From Flavimarina sp. Hel_I_48 (GTDB taxonomy: Bacteria; Bacteroidota; Bacteroidia; Flavobacteriales; Flavobacteriaceae): a stretch of DNA of 64,000 nucleotides. The position numbers and the translations under genes are program-made. The notes under the pieces are model-generated. The model had not been told where the DNA came from, made no database searches, and saw nothing but the letters and a program-made list of their open reading frames with translations. The stretch covers positions 1,551,001 to 1,615,000 of the forward strand of contig NZ_JPOL01000002.1 in the NCBI RefSeq assembly GCF_000733945.1. The letters run 5' to 3'. Below, piece after piece: positions 36,263 through 45,403 of this stretch (positions are counted from its first letter, which is position 1; the number at the start of each line of letters is the position of its first letter).

Positions 36263-36991
36263 ATGCAGGTTGAAATTTGTGCCAATTCCTTTGAAAGTGC
36301 CCTTGCCGCCCAGCAGGGGGGAGCAGATCGTATAGAATTATGTACAGAACTTTCAGTAGGAGGTTTAACGCCCAGTCATGGCCTTATCGAGAAGGTAACG
36401 AGCGAACTACAAATCCCCGTGCATGTATTGATACGTCCCCGTAGCGGTAACTTTACATATAGCCCGGCAGAACTCGATGTGATGCATCGCGATATTGAAT
36501 TCTGTAAAATGATAGGCTGTGCAGGTGTTGTGAGCGGAGCGTTAAATAGTGACAATACCATCGCAAAAGAAAAGCTTGAACTACTACTTACAGCGGCTGA
36601 GGGTCTTTGCTTTACCTTTCATCGTGCCTTTGACTGGTGCCCAGATGCTATTGTCGCGTTAGATGCACTTCTTCAATTTCCCATTAAACGCTTACTTACT
36701 TCTGGTAAAGAACAAACTGCTGCAGAAGGCCTGAGCTTGCTTAATCAACTTTTAGAGAAAAGTAATGATCAAATTGAAATTATGCCCGGGAGTGGTATTA
36801 ATATTGGTAATATTTCGGCTTTTAAGGCAAATAATTTTAAAAGCGTACATCTTTCTGCCGGAAAGAAAATCCAGGTTTTACAGCGCAAGCCTGACGTTGG
36901 CATGCATAGCCTCCGTTTATTTGAGGAAGGAATTGTGAGCACTTCACAAAAAGATGTGATTAGCGAAATCGTTAGCGTTTGCAAGCGCTAA
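36263..36991 (+). CDS. cutC: Copper homeostasis protein CutC
   Basis: The 242-residue TIM-barrel protein is recognised by the N-terminus (VEICANSFESALAAQQGGADRIELC, split over two strands), LIRPRSGNFTYSP, TFHRAFDW and LLTSGKEQTAAEG. These are the conserved CutC segments. The family was named for copper tolerance but its biochemical role remains unsettled. It is a single gene with about 195 bp of AT-rich DNA upstream, divergent from the CNNM gene. Confidence 0.93.
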   Translation: MQVEICANSFESALAAQQGGADRIELCTELSVGGLTPSHGLIEKVTSELQIPVHVLIRPRSGNFTYSPAELDVMHRDIEFCKMIGCAGVVSGALNSDNTIAKEKLELLLTAAEGLCFTFHRAFDWCPDAIVALDALLQFPIKRLLTSGKEQTAAEGLSLLNQLLEKSNDQIEIMPGSGINIGNISAFKANNFKSVHLSAGKKIQVLQRKPDVGMHSLRLFEEGIVSTSQKDVISEIVSVCKR

Positions 36992-37060
36992 GCTAATTTT
37001 TAGAACCTATTTCCCTTAACAATATACACACATCATATTTAACATTTATTTAATCCGTAA

Positions 37061-37095
37061 TTGGTTCGTATATTCCCGAACCAAACGTATTTTTG
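37061..37095 (+). promoter_or_regulatory. Promoter and palindromic operator of the RND efflux operon
   Basis: TTGGTTCG (37061-37068) and CGAACCAA (37077-37084) form a perfect 8-bp inverted repeat with an 8-bp spacer. The -7 box TATTTTTG (37088-37095) starts 3 bp after it, and the first TTG of the palindrome can serve as the -33 element (24-bp spacing). A dimeric repressor bound here would block the promoter. The first gene downstream encodes a MarR/GbsR-type regulator, so autoregulation is likely. Confidence 0.7.
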
Positions 37096-37124
37096 CGCCT
37101 TTAAATTAAGAATATTACCATATT

Positions 37125-37619
37125 TTGAAAAAAAAGGAACATTTAATAGAACGATTGGGAGTATATCTGGAATGTAAAGAGCAGATAGCTCCGCTTGCTG
37201 CACGTATTGTTTCAAATTTAATCCTAACCGGAAAAAAGGGAGTTACCTTTGACAATATGGTATGTGGCCTGGGAGCCAGCAAAAGCACCATTTTTACGCA
37301 CCTGACCAATCTTCAGGCGGCAAAAAAAATATCTTATTATACCAAGCCCGGTGACCGAAAAAAATACTTCGTGATCTCTCAGGATGCCATGCTACTTTCC
37401 ATGAACGAGATGATCGAAAAGTGGAACACAGAACGGGAACTCCATATTGAAATCATGCAGTACAAAGAAAATATAAACAATACCCTGGCAGAAGAAGACA
37501 AGTTAGACGAGGCCTTTGACCTGGAATTTCATCAGGACTATCTAAATTTTTTAGAGCAGGCATCATCTGGTATGAAAAAATTACGCGACAACCTTACCAC
37601 CAAAATCAAAAATGACTAA
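37125..37619 (+). CDS. GbsR/MarR-family transcriptional regulator
   Basis: The 164-residue protein has an N-terminal winged helix (about 15-90, VTFDNMVCGLGASKSTIFTHLTNLQAAKKISYY over two helices and the wing) and a long Glu/Lys-rich helical tail, presumably for dimerisation. The start appears to be TTG at 37125: no ATG or GTG lies in frame between the upstream stop (37107-37109) and the conserved region. It is the first gene of the efflux operon and overlaps the adaptor gene's longest frame. It probably binds the palindrome at 37061-37084 and is released by a drug-like ligand; both points are inferred. Confidence 0.85.
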   Translation: MKKKEHLIERLGVYLECKEQIAPLAARIVSNLILTGKKGVTFDNMVCGLGASKSTIFTHLTNLQAAKKISYYTKPGDRKKYFVISQDAMLLSMNEMIEKWNTERELHIEIMQYKENINNTLAEEDKLDEAFDLEFHQDYLNFLEQASSGMKKLRDNLTTKIKND

Positions 37620-37632
37620 TTACTACAAGAAA

Positions 37633-38769
37633 ATGAAGAAAAAAACGTACATCCATATTTTACCTGCACTATTAGGCCTCTGCATTTTGCTGACCAGCTG
37701 CGGTCAGGATGAAAAAACTGGTCAGGCAGCGGCTGCTCAACAAATACCACAGTTGCCGGTGATCACTGTTCCTACAAAGACGGTTACTGCTTACAGCACA
37801 TACCCTACAAGCATAGAAGGCATCGTAAACAGCGAAGTACGCGCCAAGATTGCAGGATATATCACAGAAGTTCTGGTAGATGAAGGTCAAAAGGTCAAAA
37901 AAGGCCAGACACTTTTTAAACTTGAAACGCAATCTCTCAATCAAGATGCAGATGCTGCAAAAGCCAGCGTGAATGTAGCACAGGTAGAAGTTGATAAATT
38001 AAAACCCCTTGTAGAAAAGGATATCATAAGCAACGTTCAATTAGAAACTGCAAAAGCGCAATTACAGCAGGCCAGGAGCAGTTACAATAGTATCAATGCA
38101 AACATCAACTACGCAAATATTAAGAGTCCGGTAGATGGTTACGTGGGAAGCATTCGCCTTAGAAAAGGGAATTTGATAAGTCCGTCAGACCAGATGCCAC
38201 TCACAACGGTTTCAGACATTAGCGAAGTATACGCCTACTTTTCAATGAACGAGAAAGATTATTTTGACTTTATAAAGGAAGCAAATGGAAGCGATATCAG
38301 CGAAAAAATCAAGAACATGCCTGAAATTGAGTTGATACTCGCCAATGGAAGCGAGTATGAACAAAAAGGAAAAATACAGACCATAAATTCTCAAGTCAAT
38401 ACAAATACGGGGTCTATACAGTTTCGTGCCATTTTTGATAATCCTACCCAAATGCTTACTAACGGCAACAGCGGTAAGGTAAAAATCCCAAAGACATATG
38501 AAAATGCCATTGTGGTGCCCAGTGCATCAACCTTTGAACGTCAGGGAAGCACATTTGTCTACAAATTTGGAAAAGATAGTATGGCAGTAGCAGCACAATT
38601 TGCAATTAAAGCACAGGTAGAAAATTTATTTGTGGTTGCTTCCGGTATTGATGAAGGAGAACAAATCGTAGCTAAAGGTCTTGCAAAACTAAGGGGAGAA
38701 ACCAAGATCAAACCTCAAGAGGTTCCTTTTGATAGCATTGCAAAACCAATAGAACAAGTTTTTAAATAG
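37633..38769 (+). CDS. RND efflux periplasmic adaptor (membrane fusion protein)
   Basis: ATG 37633 (MKKKTYIHILPALLGLCILLTSC) puts the lipoprotein signal at the very N-terminus, with Cys23 as the lipidated residue. An in-frame ATG at 37612 adds seven polar residues and overlaps the regulator gene. The mature part has the lipoyl/barrel-sandwich halves (VRAKIAGYITEVLVDEGQKVKKGQTLFKL and IKSPVDGYVGSIRLRKGNLI, each longer than quoted motifs), an alpha-hairpin between them and the beta-barrel after residue 190. It bridges the inner-membrane pump and the outer-membrane channel. It has 378 residues and is followed by the pump gene after 28 bp. Confidence 0.93.
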   Translation: MKKKTYIHILPALLGLCILLTSCGQDEKTGQAAAAQQIPQLPVITVPTKTVTAYSTYPTSIEGIVNSEVRAKIAGYITEVLVDEGQKVKKGQTLFKLETQSLNQDADAAKASVNVAQVEVDKLKPLVEKDIISNVQLETAKAQLQQARSSYNSINANINYANIKSPVDGYVGSIRLRKGNLISPSDQMPLTTVSDISEVYAYFSMNEKDYFDFIKEANGSDISEKIKNMPEIELILANGSEYEQKGKIQTINSQVNTNTGSIQFRAIFDNPTQMLTNGNSGKVKIPKTYENAIVVPSASTFERQGSTFVYKFGKDSMAVAAQFAIKAQVENLFVVASGIDEGEQIVAKGLAKLRGETKIKPQEVPFDSIAKPIEQVFK

Positions 38770-38797
38770 ACCTCAACGCATCCAGAAATAAAATACC

Positions 38798-41700
38798 ATG
38801 CTAAATACATTTATAAATAGGCCCGTACTCTCTACGGTTATCTCTATCATTATCGTGATACTGGGAATACTTGGCCTTACAACGCTTCCTATCACGCAAT
38901 ATCCAGATATTGCACCACCTACCGTACAGGTTACCACGACCTATCCAGGTGCAAACGCGGAAACTATTCTGGAAAGTGTCGTTATCCCCATAGAAGAACA
39001 AATTAATGGCGTAGAAGGTATGACCTATCTCACCTCTACGGCCTCAAACACCGGTACTGCGGAAATAACCGTATACTTTGAGCAGGGCATAGACCCTGAT
39101 ATTGCCGCGGTAAATGTACAAAACCGAGTAACCCGTGCAAATGCTGTTTTACCTCAGGAAGTACTTCGTACAGGGGTAATAACCCAAAAACAGCAAACAG
39201 ATGCCCTGATGTTTCTCTCGTTTTACAGTGAGAATGAGGATTATGATGACACGTTTATTCAAAATTACCTGAAAATAAATGTAATACCAGAATTGCAACG
39301 TGTTGATGGTGTAGGTAACGTTAGTGTTTTTGGGTCTAAAGATTATGCTATGCGTATCTGGCTCAAGCCAGAAAAATTGGCCGCATACAATTTGATTCCT
39401 ACAGATATAACAGCTGCGCTTGCAGAACAAAGTTTAGAAGCCTCTGCCGGAGCTCTTGGAGAGAATAATGGTGAAGCTTTTTCTTACACCATTAAATATG
39501 GTGGTCGTTTTAAGACTGAAGATCAATATGCCAATATAGTGATCAAAGCATTGGGTGATGGTCAGTTTTTGACTTTAAATGATGTAGCAGATATAGAACT
39601 TGGTGCTCAAAGCTACTCCGCATCATCGTTGACGTATGACAATCCTTCTGTAGTTATGGGTATATTCCAGATCAAGGGATCAAATGCACAGCAAATTATA
39701 GAAAGCATTAATGAAGAGCTTAATACTATAGAGTCAGAACTACCTGATGGTATAAAAATATTTGTGCCCTTTAATGCAAATAACTTTCTGGAAGCTTCTA
39801 TAGATAAAGTGGTCGATACTCTGATCGAGGCATTCGTTTTAGTTTTTATTGTGGTATTTATATTTCTACAGGATTTCAGGTCTACCCTGATCCCCGCCAT
39901 TGCGGTTCCTGTTTCCATCATTGGTACTTTTTTCTTCTTGAATCTATTTGGTTATTCCATTAACCTTTTGACCCTTTTTGCACTTGTACTGGCCATTGGT
40001 ATTGTGGTAGATGACGCGATAGTAGTGGTGGAAGCTGTGCATGCCAAAATAGATGAAGGAGAAAATGATGCTAAACGAGCCACTAAAACCGCCATGAGTG
40101 AAATCTCTGGAGCTATCGTTTCAATTACTCTTGTACTGGCGGCCGTATTCATCCCGGTGACTTTTATATCAGGGCCTTCTGGGGTTTTCTATGAGCAATT
40201 TGGAGTCACCTTGATTATAGCCATCTTAATATCGGCGGTAAACGCCCTTACTTTGAGTCCGGCATTATGTGCTTTGCTTTTAAAGGGTCATGATGAAAAA
40301 GAAGGTACAGGAAAGAAAAACTTTATACAGCGGTTTTTTGCCGCCTTCAACCGAGGTTTTAATGCAACAGTAAGAAAATATGGACAATCTGTTCATTTTC
40401 TTTACAGAAATAAATGGGTGACGGGCGCTATTCTTGTTCTCTCTGTGGTTGTGATCTACTGGTCGTCTTCTGTAGTTAAGACAGGTTTTGTTCCCAATGA
40501 AGATCAGGGGATTATTTTTATGAACGTGGAGTTACCGGCAGGTTCCTCCATTGATAGAACGCACGAGGTCAACAGACAGCTTTATGAAAAGACAAGTAAA
40601 ATACCGGGTGTTGAAGGCGTATTTGTGATTGAAGGGAGAAGTTTATTGAATGGTTCTGGAAGCAACTATGGTTTTGGTATTGCAAAATTAAACGATTGGG
40701 GCAAACGGGATGCAGACTCACTTTCCTTAGAGAGCATAACAGCGAAGATGTTTGGTGCAGCATCACAGATACCCGGTGCTAACATTATCTTTTTTGGACG
40801 TCCCAGTGTTCCTGGTTTTGGTAACTCTGCGGGAGTTGAAGTGAATCTTCTTGACCGTAGTGGAGGTAGTTTTGAGCAACTTGACGAAGTCAATCAGGAT
40901 TTTGTAAACAAATTGACCCAGCGACCTGAATTTCAGTTTGCACAGTCACCATTTAACACAAATTACCCACAATATGAGCTCGAAGTAAATGTTCCTTTGG
41001 CAAAAGAGAAAGGGGTTTCCATATCAAGTATATTCTCTACGCTTCAAGGTTATATAGGAAGTATATTTGCCACAGATTTTTCCAGATTTGGTAAACAATA
41101 TCGTGTTTACGTTCAATCTCTTCCGGAAGACCGTGCAGATAAAGAAGCGTTAAATAGCATCTTTGTACGTACCGATAGTGGTGAAATGACTCCTATCACT
41201 GAATTTATAAATTTAAAACGCGTTTATGGCCCTCAGGCAGTAACCCGTTTCAATTTATTTAATTCTACTAAAATCACGGCTTCAATGAACCCTGGGTTTA
41301 GTACTGGAGATGGTATCGCTGCTGTCAATGAAGTTGCAAAATCCCTTCCGGCCAACTATGGTACTGCATATTCTGGTCTTTCCCGGGAGGAAGTAAATGC
41401 GGGAAATCAGGCAATGCTTATCTTTATGCTTTCCATAGTATTTGTATACTTTTTACTGGCAGCGCAGTATGAGAGCTATTTAGTTCCCTTTGCCATTCTC
41501 CTATCTTTACCATTAGGGGTTATGGGGGCTTATATTTCTACACAATTTGCGGGATTACAGAACAATATTTACTTCCAGATCGCACTGATTATGCTATTGG
41601 GACTTCTCGCGAAGAATGCCATTCTTATCGTAGAATTTGCACTACAGCGTAGAAAACAGGGAGAGTCTATTCTAAATGCGGCCATAGATGGTGCAGAATC

Positions 41701-41953
41701 TCGATTGCGACCTATTTTAATGACCTCTTTTGCCTTTATCCTGGGTCTTATGCCACTTGTACTTGCCAATGGGGTAGGCGCTGTAGGTAACCGTTCTATT
41801 GGGACAGGAGCCGTGGGCGGTCTCCTCATAGGTACCGTGATAGGTGTTTTTGTAATTCCTATTCTCTTTATACTCTTCCAGTGGTTGCAGGAAAAGATTA
41901 CCGGTGAGCCTGAGGCAGCAAAAAACAAAACAATAAATGAAGAAAACGCTTAA
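38798..41953 (+). CDS. RND multidrug efflux permease (HAE1, AcrB-like)
   Basis: The 1051-residue inner-membrane proton antiporter has the classic layout: one N-terminal helix (MLNTFINRPVLSTVISIII), a large periplasmic domain, helices 2-6, a second periplasmic domain and helices 8-12. The proton-relay Asp pair lies in helix 4, visible as GIVVDDAIVVVEAV. Other family motifs include PITQYPDIAPP and GLLAKNAILIVEFA. The length is typical. The channel gene overlaps its end by 17 bp in the longest frame. Substrates cannot be predicted. Confidence 0.96.
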   Translation: MLNTFINRPVLSTVISIIIVILGILGLTTLPITQYPDIAPPTVQVTTTYPGANAETILESVVIPIEEQINGVEGMTYLTSTASNTGTAEITVYFEQGIDPDIAAVNVQNRVTRANAVLPQEVLRTGVITQKQQTDALMFLSFYSENEDYDDTFIQNYLKINVIPELQRVDGVGNVSVFGSKDYAMRIWLKPEKLAAYNLIPTDITAALAEQSLEASAGALGENNGEAFSYTIKYGGRFKTEDQYANIVIKALGDGQFLTLNDVADIELGAQSYSASSLTYDNPSVVMGIFQIKGSNAQQIIESINEELNTIESELPDGIKIFVPFNANNFLEASIDKVVDTLIEAFVLVFIVVFIFLQDFRSTLIPAIAVPVSIIGTFFFLNLFGYSINLLTLFALVLAIGIVVDDAIVVVEAVHAKIDEGENDAKRATKTAMSEISGAIVSITLVLAAVFIPVTFISGPSGVFYEQFGVTLIIAILISAVNALTLSPALCALLLKGHDEKEGTGKKNFIQRFFAAFNRGFNATVRKYGQSVHFLYRNKWVTGAILVLSVVVIYWSSSVVKTGFVPNEDQGIIFMNVELPAGSSIDRTHEVNRQLYEKTSKIPGVEGVFVIEGRSLLNGSGSNYGFGIAKLNDWGKRDADSLSLESITAKMFGAASQIPGANIIFFGRPSVPGFGNSAGVEVNLLDRSGGSFEQLDEVNQDFVNKLTQRPEFQFAQSPFNTNYPQYELEVNVPLAKEKGVSISSIFSTLQGYIGSIFATDFSRFGKQYRVYVQSLPEDRADKEALNSIFVRTDSGEMTPITEFINLKRVYGPQAVTRFNLFNSTKITASMNPGFSTGDGIAAVNEVAKSLPANYGTAYSGLSREEVNAGNQAMLIFMLSIVFVYFLLAAQYESYLVPFAILLSLPLGVMGAYISTQFAGLQNNIYFQIALIMLLGLLAKNAILIVEFALQRRKQGESILNAAIDGAESRLRPILMTSFAFILGLMPLVLANGVGAVGNRSIGTGAVGGLLIGTVIGVFVIPILFILFQWLQEKITGEPEAAKNKTINEENA

Positions 41954-41954
41954 T

Positions 41955-43376
41955 ATGAAAACCAATAGAATATGTACCCTTTTGCTTCTCGCAAGCGTTC
42001 CCATCTTACTCAGTTCCTGCTTTGCCGCTAAAGATTATGAGCGCCCAAAAGTAGTAAACGAAGCAAAGTTTAGAACAGATCATATAGAAGATAGTATCAT
42101 AAATACCGCTACACAAGATTCGCTGAGCATGGCTAATGTATCTTGGACAGATATATTCACAGATCCCGTACTTAATGATTACATAAATCGTGGACTGGAG
42201 AACAATATTGATATTCGCGTAGCTATTCAGCAAATACTTGCGGCACAGGCCTATTTTAAACAGGGCAAAGCAGGTTTTTTTCCCACATTACAGGGCAATG
42301 CTACTTATACACATCAGGAACTATCCGGGAATAGCCAGTTTGGTAGTCTCTTTTCAAAACTTGATCAATATGAGATAAATACGGCCTTATCCTGGGAAGC
42401 AGACATATGGGGAAAAATACGCAGCAACAAGCGTGCGTATCAAGCAAGTTATTTGCAATCTGTTGCCGCCCATAAAGCGGTAAAGACACAGCTCATCGCA
42501 AATATAGCTTCCACCTATTATCAGTTGCTTTCTATTGACGAACAAATACGTATAACCCAGGAAACAGTATCCAATAGGGAGAATAGCCTGGAAACTACGA
42601 GAGCGCTCAAAGAAGCGGGTAATGTTACCGGTGCGGGAGTAAAACAGACCGAAGCCCAACTTTACACTGCACAGGCCATTCTAGTGGATTTACAGAATCA
42701 GGCACGGCTTCTTGAAAACACCATGTCTATCCTGCTGGGTGAAGAACCTCATGAGATCGTGCGTACAGACCTGGATAGCCAGGAAATCAATACAGATCTG
42801 ACCATAGGTATACCTACCACGCTCTTACGTAACCGCCCAGATGTCATTGCTGCAGAATATGATCTTATCAATTCTTTTGAACTTACCAATGTTGCCCGTA
42901 GCAGCTTTTATCCCTCTATCACCTTATCAGCGACGGGAGGCGTCCAAAGCCTGGACCTGGACAACCTTTTCAGTTCAGGGTCTTTATTTGCCACGATTAT
43001 AGGTGGTCTGGTACAGCCTATTTTTAATGGAAGACAAATACGCACGCAGTATGAAGTAGCAAAAGCACAGCAGGAACAGGCAAAGTTGAATTTTAGACAG
43101 GCTATCCTCACGGCGAGCAGAGAAGTTTCTGATGCCTTATATACGTATCAAGCTTCCACCAAGCGGATTACCATAAAAGAAAAAGAATACGATGCTTACC
43201 AGACCGCTACAGACTATTCCGAAGAATTACTGAACAACGGTCTTGTCAATTACCTTGAAGTGCTCACAGCCAGGGAAAATGCGCTAAGCTCCCAGCTGGA
43301 TCTCATTGATGCAGAATATGGTCAGCTTAATGCTATGGTAAACCTATACCAGGCTTTAGGTGGAGGCTGGAAATAA
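41955..43376 (+). CDS. Outer membrane efflux lipoprotein (TolC/OprM-like, NodT family)
   Basis: The start at 41955 (MKTNRICTLLLLASVPILLSSC) leaves a 1-bp gap to the pump gene and gives a proper lipoprotein signal with Cys22. An in-frame ATG at 41937 adds six residues. Two outer membrane efflux domains are seen, each with long helical stretches. The family pattern LLRNRPDVIAAEYDLI lies at the start of the second repeat, and FYPSITLSATGG is the usual following strand. It completes a full tripartite pump with the two genes upstream. A hairpin follows 24 bp after the stop. The protein has 473 residues. Confidence 0.93.
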   Translation: MKTNRICTLLLLASVPILLSSCFAAKDYERPKVVNEAKFRTDHIEDSIINTATQDSLSMANVSWTDIFTDPVLNDYINRGLENNIDIRVAIQQILAAQAYFKQGKAGFFPTLQGNATYTHQELSGNSQFGSLFSKLDQYEINTALSWEADIWGKIRSNKRAYQASYLQSVAAHKAVKTQLIANIASTYYQLLSIDEQIRITQETVSNRENSLETTRALKEAGNVTGAGVKQTEAQLYTAQAILVDLQNQARLLENTMSILLGEEPHEIVRTDLDSQEINTDLTIGIPTTLLRNRPDVIAAEYDLINSFELTNVARSSFYPSITLSATGGVQSLDLDNLFSSGSLFATIIGGLVQPIFNGRQIRTQYEVAKAQQEQAKLNFRQAILTASREVSDALYTYQASTKRITIKEKEYDAYQTATDYSEELLNNGLVNYLEVLTARENALSSQLDLIDAEYGQLNAMVNLYQALGGGWK

Positions 43377-43400
43377 AACCCAGCTTAGACATTACTTATA

Positions 43401-43436
43401 GGTTTTCCCCCTTTGTATTTTACAAGGGGGAATTTC
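43401..43436 (+). terminator. Terminator-like hairpin after the efflux operon
   Basis: CCCCCTTTGTA (43407-43417) pairs with TACAAGGGGG (43421-43430) with one bulged T and a short loop. The T tail is interrupted (AATTTCTT), so the strength is uncertain. Confidence 0.6.
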
Positions 43437-43506
43437 TTCAAACCTCTGTAATTACTTGTATATTTTACAATACTGAATACCTTTTTGCCCCCCAAATCCC
43501 CTTTGT

Positions 43507-44352
43507 TTGATGAAAAAATTACTTTTTCCTATAATCTCTTTGTTGATTTCACCGCTCTGGTCTCAAAGTTCACCATCCACAAAAAATGGTCAAACAAAGA
43601 TCTGGAAAGATCTCGCCTATGATCTGGGCGTTGTTTTTAAAGGAGTGCATCATGCTTACAAACAACCACTTCATTGGCAAGGGAATGACTATTTAAAATT
43701 GGCAGGAGTTGCCGCTGGAACATTGGGATTTTATCTTGCAGATAATGAAATAAACCATGTTTTTACAAGAAATAAAAAAGAGGTGCCCCCAGTTTTACTT
43801 AATTATGGCTGGCGGGCCGGTAAGCCCTTAAATAATTATGGCATCACAGGGGCGGTATATCTCACAGGGCTTATATCTAAAAATACAAAACTGCGACGCA
43901 CAGGGGTATTGCTCATTTCCAGCGCTACAGCAACCGGCCTTTTTCAGCAATTTATTAAAACAGGTCTGGGCAGGGCGCGGCCATCTACAGGTTTAGGCAA
44001 AAACCACTTCAAACCTTTTGATCCCAGTTCGGCTTATAGTTCGTTTCCCTCAGGTCATGGCATCCTTACCTTTACAACTGCACACGCAATTGCAAAACAA
44101 TTTGATAATAATTGGGTCAAAGCAGGGGTTTATGGCATTGGCGTAATCCCAGGCCTGTCTCGTATCGTGGAAGATGCGCACTGGGCCAGTGATGTATTTT
44201 TGAGTTGGGCGATGAGTTATTTTATCGTAGAATCAATTGATCGCTACCTGGATTCAAAGTATGATGAGAAATACAACCCTGGTGAACCGAAAGAAACGTC
44301 ATTAAATCTTACTTTTAGCGGAAATCGGCTGGGTCTACAATTCAACTTTTAA
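43507..44352 (+). CDS. PAP2-family phosphatase
   Basis: The 281-residue protein has a signal peptide (cleavage near residue 19, WSQS) and the three parts of the PAP2 phosphatase signature: KTGLGRARP (150-158), FPSGH (179-183) and SRIVEDAHWASD (217-228). The histidines of the last two are catalytic. Only two or three hydrophobic helices are visible around these motifs, so it may be an envelope-associated enzyme acting on undecaprenyl pyrophosphate or a lipid phosphate; the substrate is unknown. It follows the efflux operon after 130 bp and could have its own promoter. Confidence 0.88.
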   Translation: MMKKLLFPIISLLISPLWSQSSPSTKNGQTKIWKDLAYDLGVVFKGVHHAYKQPLHWQGNDYLKLAGVAAGTLGFYLADNEINHVFTRNKKEVPPVLLNYGWRAGKPLNNYGITGAVYLTGLISKNTKLRRTGVLLISSATATGLFQQFIKTGLGRARPSTGLGKNHFKPFDPSSAYSSFPSGHGILTFTTAHAIAKQFDNNWVKAGVYGIGVIPGLSRIVEDAHWASDVFLSWAMSYFIVESIDRYLDSKYDEKYNPGEPKETSLNLTFSGNRLGLQFNF

Positions 44353-44453
44353 CCTGCTAAACCTTGATCAAAAGGTAAAATAAAAAACTTTCAAGCTATT
44401 CCTCTATTGATTGCTTTAAACTAAGATTTCACTTTTATCAAAATCTGCCAATA

Positions 44454-44530
44454 ATTACCCGAAAAAGGGTAATAAATACCCATTTTCGTTACTTTAGTCT
44501 AAATCTACCACCTATTTATTCCGAATAAAT
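44454..44530 (+). promoter_or_regulatory. Cluster of overlapping inverted repeats before the SH3-like lipoprotein gene
   Basis: ATTACCC (44454-44460) pairs with GGGTAAT (44467-44473). The same GGGTA (44467-44471) can instead pair with TACCC (44477-44481). A separate perfect 8-bp inverted repeat, ATTTATTC/GAATAAAT, with a 1-bp centre, lies at 44514-44530. Its role is unknown. Confidence 0.4.
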
Positions 44531-44546
44531 TCAAATTTCTAAGATC

Positions 44547-45305
44547 ATGACTAAAGCAATTACTTCCATCTTCCTTGCGCTACTGGGTATTATTTTATGC
44601 TCAACGAGCTGTAAGGAGGATAAAAAACAAGAAAATCCCATCGTAGAAGAGGTAAGAACCGAAGCAAAAAAGGAACTACCGAAGGTCTTGTACGTGATCG
44701 CACCCAGCGGACTCATACTAAGAAGGGATGATAACCTGCAAAGTGACCAACTTGCAAAAATGCCTTACGCAACTAAAGTAGAAGTATTGGATAGACCAGA
44801 TAATAGTGCTATTGAAGTCGCTAATATTTCAGGAAACATGATAAATATAAAGTTTAACTCCATGAGCGGCTTTGCATATAATGGCTACCTGAGCAGGTTT
44901 AAAGTCCCCAATGCCAAAGAAAAATCAGAAGATTACGCTAAACGTCTTCAAGTAGAATATCCTGAAGCAACCTTCAGCACAGAAAATAAAGAAGAAAATG
45001 GAGCTCCCGCTACTTCTGTACAATTGAGTATACCTGCGGGGAGTTGGAGCGAAGCTTTTTTAGTTGCCAAACAACTGTTTGATATTTCCACGGAATATAA
45101 TTTTCCAGGTCTCACCGGGCTTAGCGAAAGTAGTATCAAATCACGTCAGGAACATGGGTTTACCTCAACCCTTGATGCAAAGAGAAGCGCAAATGATCTT
45201 ACTTCCATAAAGTATATAGAACGTGCACAGCGATTATCAAGAATTGTTCACATTACAAAAGAAGACAACTTTTACATATTGCAAGAATCGGTTTCTACAA
45301 AGTAA
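44547..45305 (+). CDS. SH3-like domain lipoprotein
   Basis: The 252-residue lipoprotein has a signal ending CSTSC (Cys22) and a charged linker. A bacterial SH3-like domain follows at about 50-115: YVIAPSGLILRRDDNLQSDQLAKMPYATKVEVLD, quoted only in part by motif, with the SGLILR start typical of SH3b. The C-terminal half (about 120-250) has no family I recognise; it is mixed helical/beta and contains PAGSWSEAFLVAKQLF. It is a single gene with a strong bidirectional terminator downstream and repeats upstream. A role in envelope sensing or wall binding is possible but unproven. Confidence 0.75.
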   Translation: MTKAITSIFLALLGIILCSTSCKEDKKQENPIVEEVRTEAKKELPKVLYVIAPSGLILRRDDNLQSDQLAKMPYATKVEVLDRPDNSAIEVANISGNMINIKFNSMSGFAYNGYLSRFKVPNAKEKSEDYAKRLQVEYPEATFSTENKEENGAPATSVQLSIPAGSWSEAFLVAKQLFDISTEYNFPGLTGLSESSIKSRQEHGFTSTLDAKRSANDLTSIKYIERAQRLSRIVHITKEDNFYILQESVSTK

Positions 45306-45347
45306 AACAGACTTTTCAAGTTACTAGTTTGTAATAGGTCATAAAAG

Positions 45348-45384
45348 AAAAAGGCCCAACCAGAAAAACTGGTTGGGCCTTTTT
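45348..45384. terminator. Strong bidirectional terminator
   Basis: AAAAAGGCCCAACCAG (45348-45363) pairs perfectly with CTGGTTGGGCCTTTTT (45369-45384) around a loop of five A. It serves the SH3-like gene (+) and the T9SS protein gene (-), which converge here. Confidence 0.93.
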
Positions 45385-45403
45385 AAAACCGTTGTTTAAT
45401 GTA

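Noticed and set aside
44493..44506. 14-bp TTTAGTCTAAATCT shared with 62873-62886, both before genes
   Set aside because: Chance matches of 14 bp are expected in 64 kb of AT-rich DNA; no other shared element supports a regulon.
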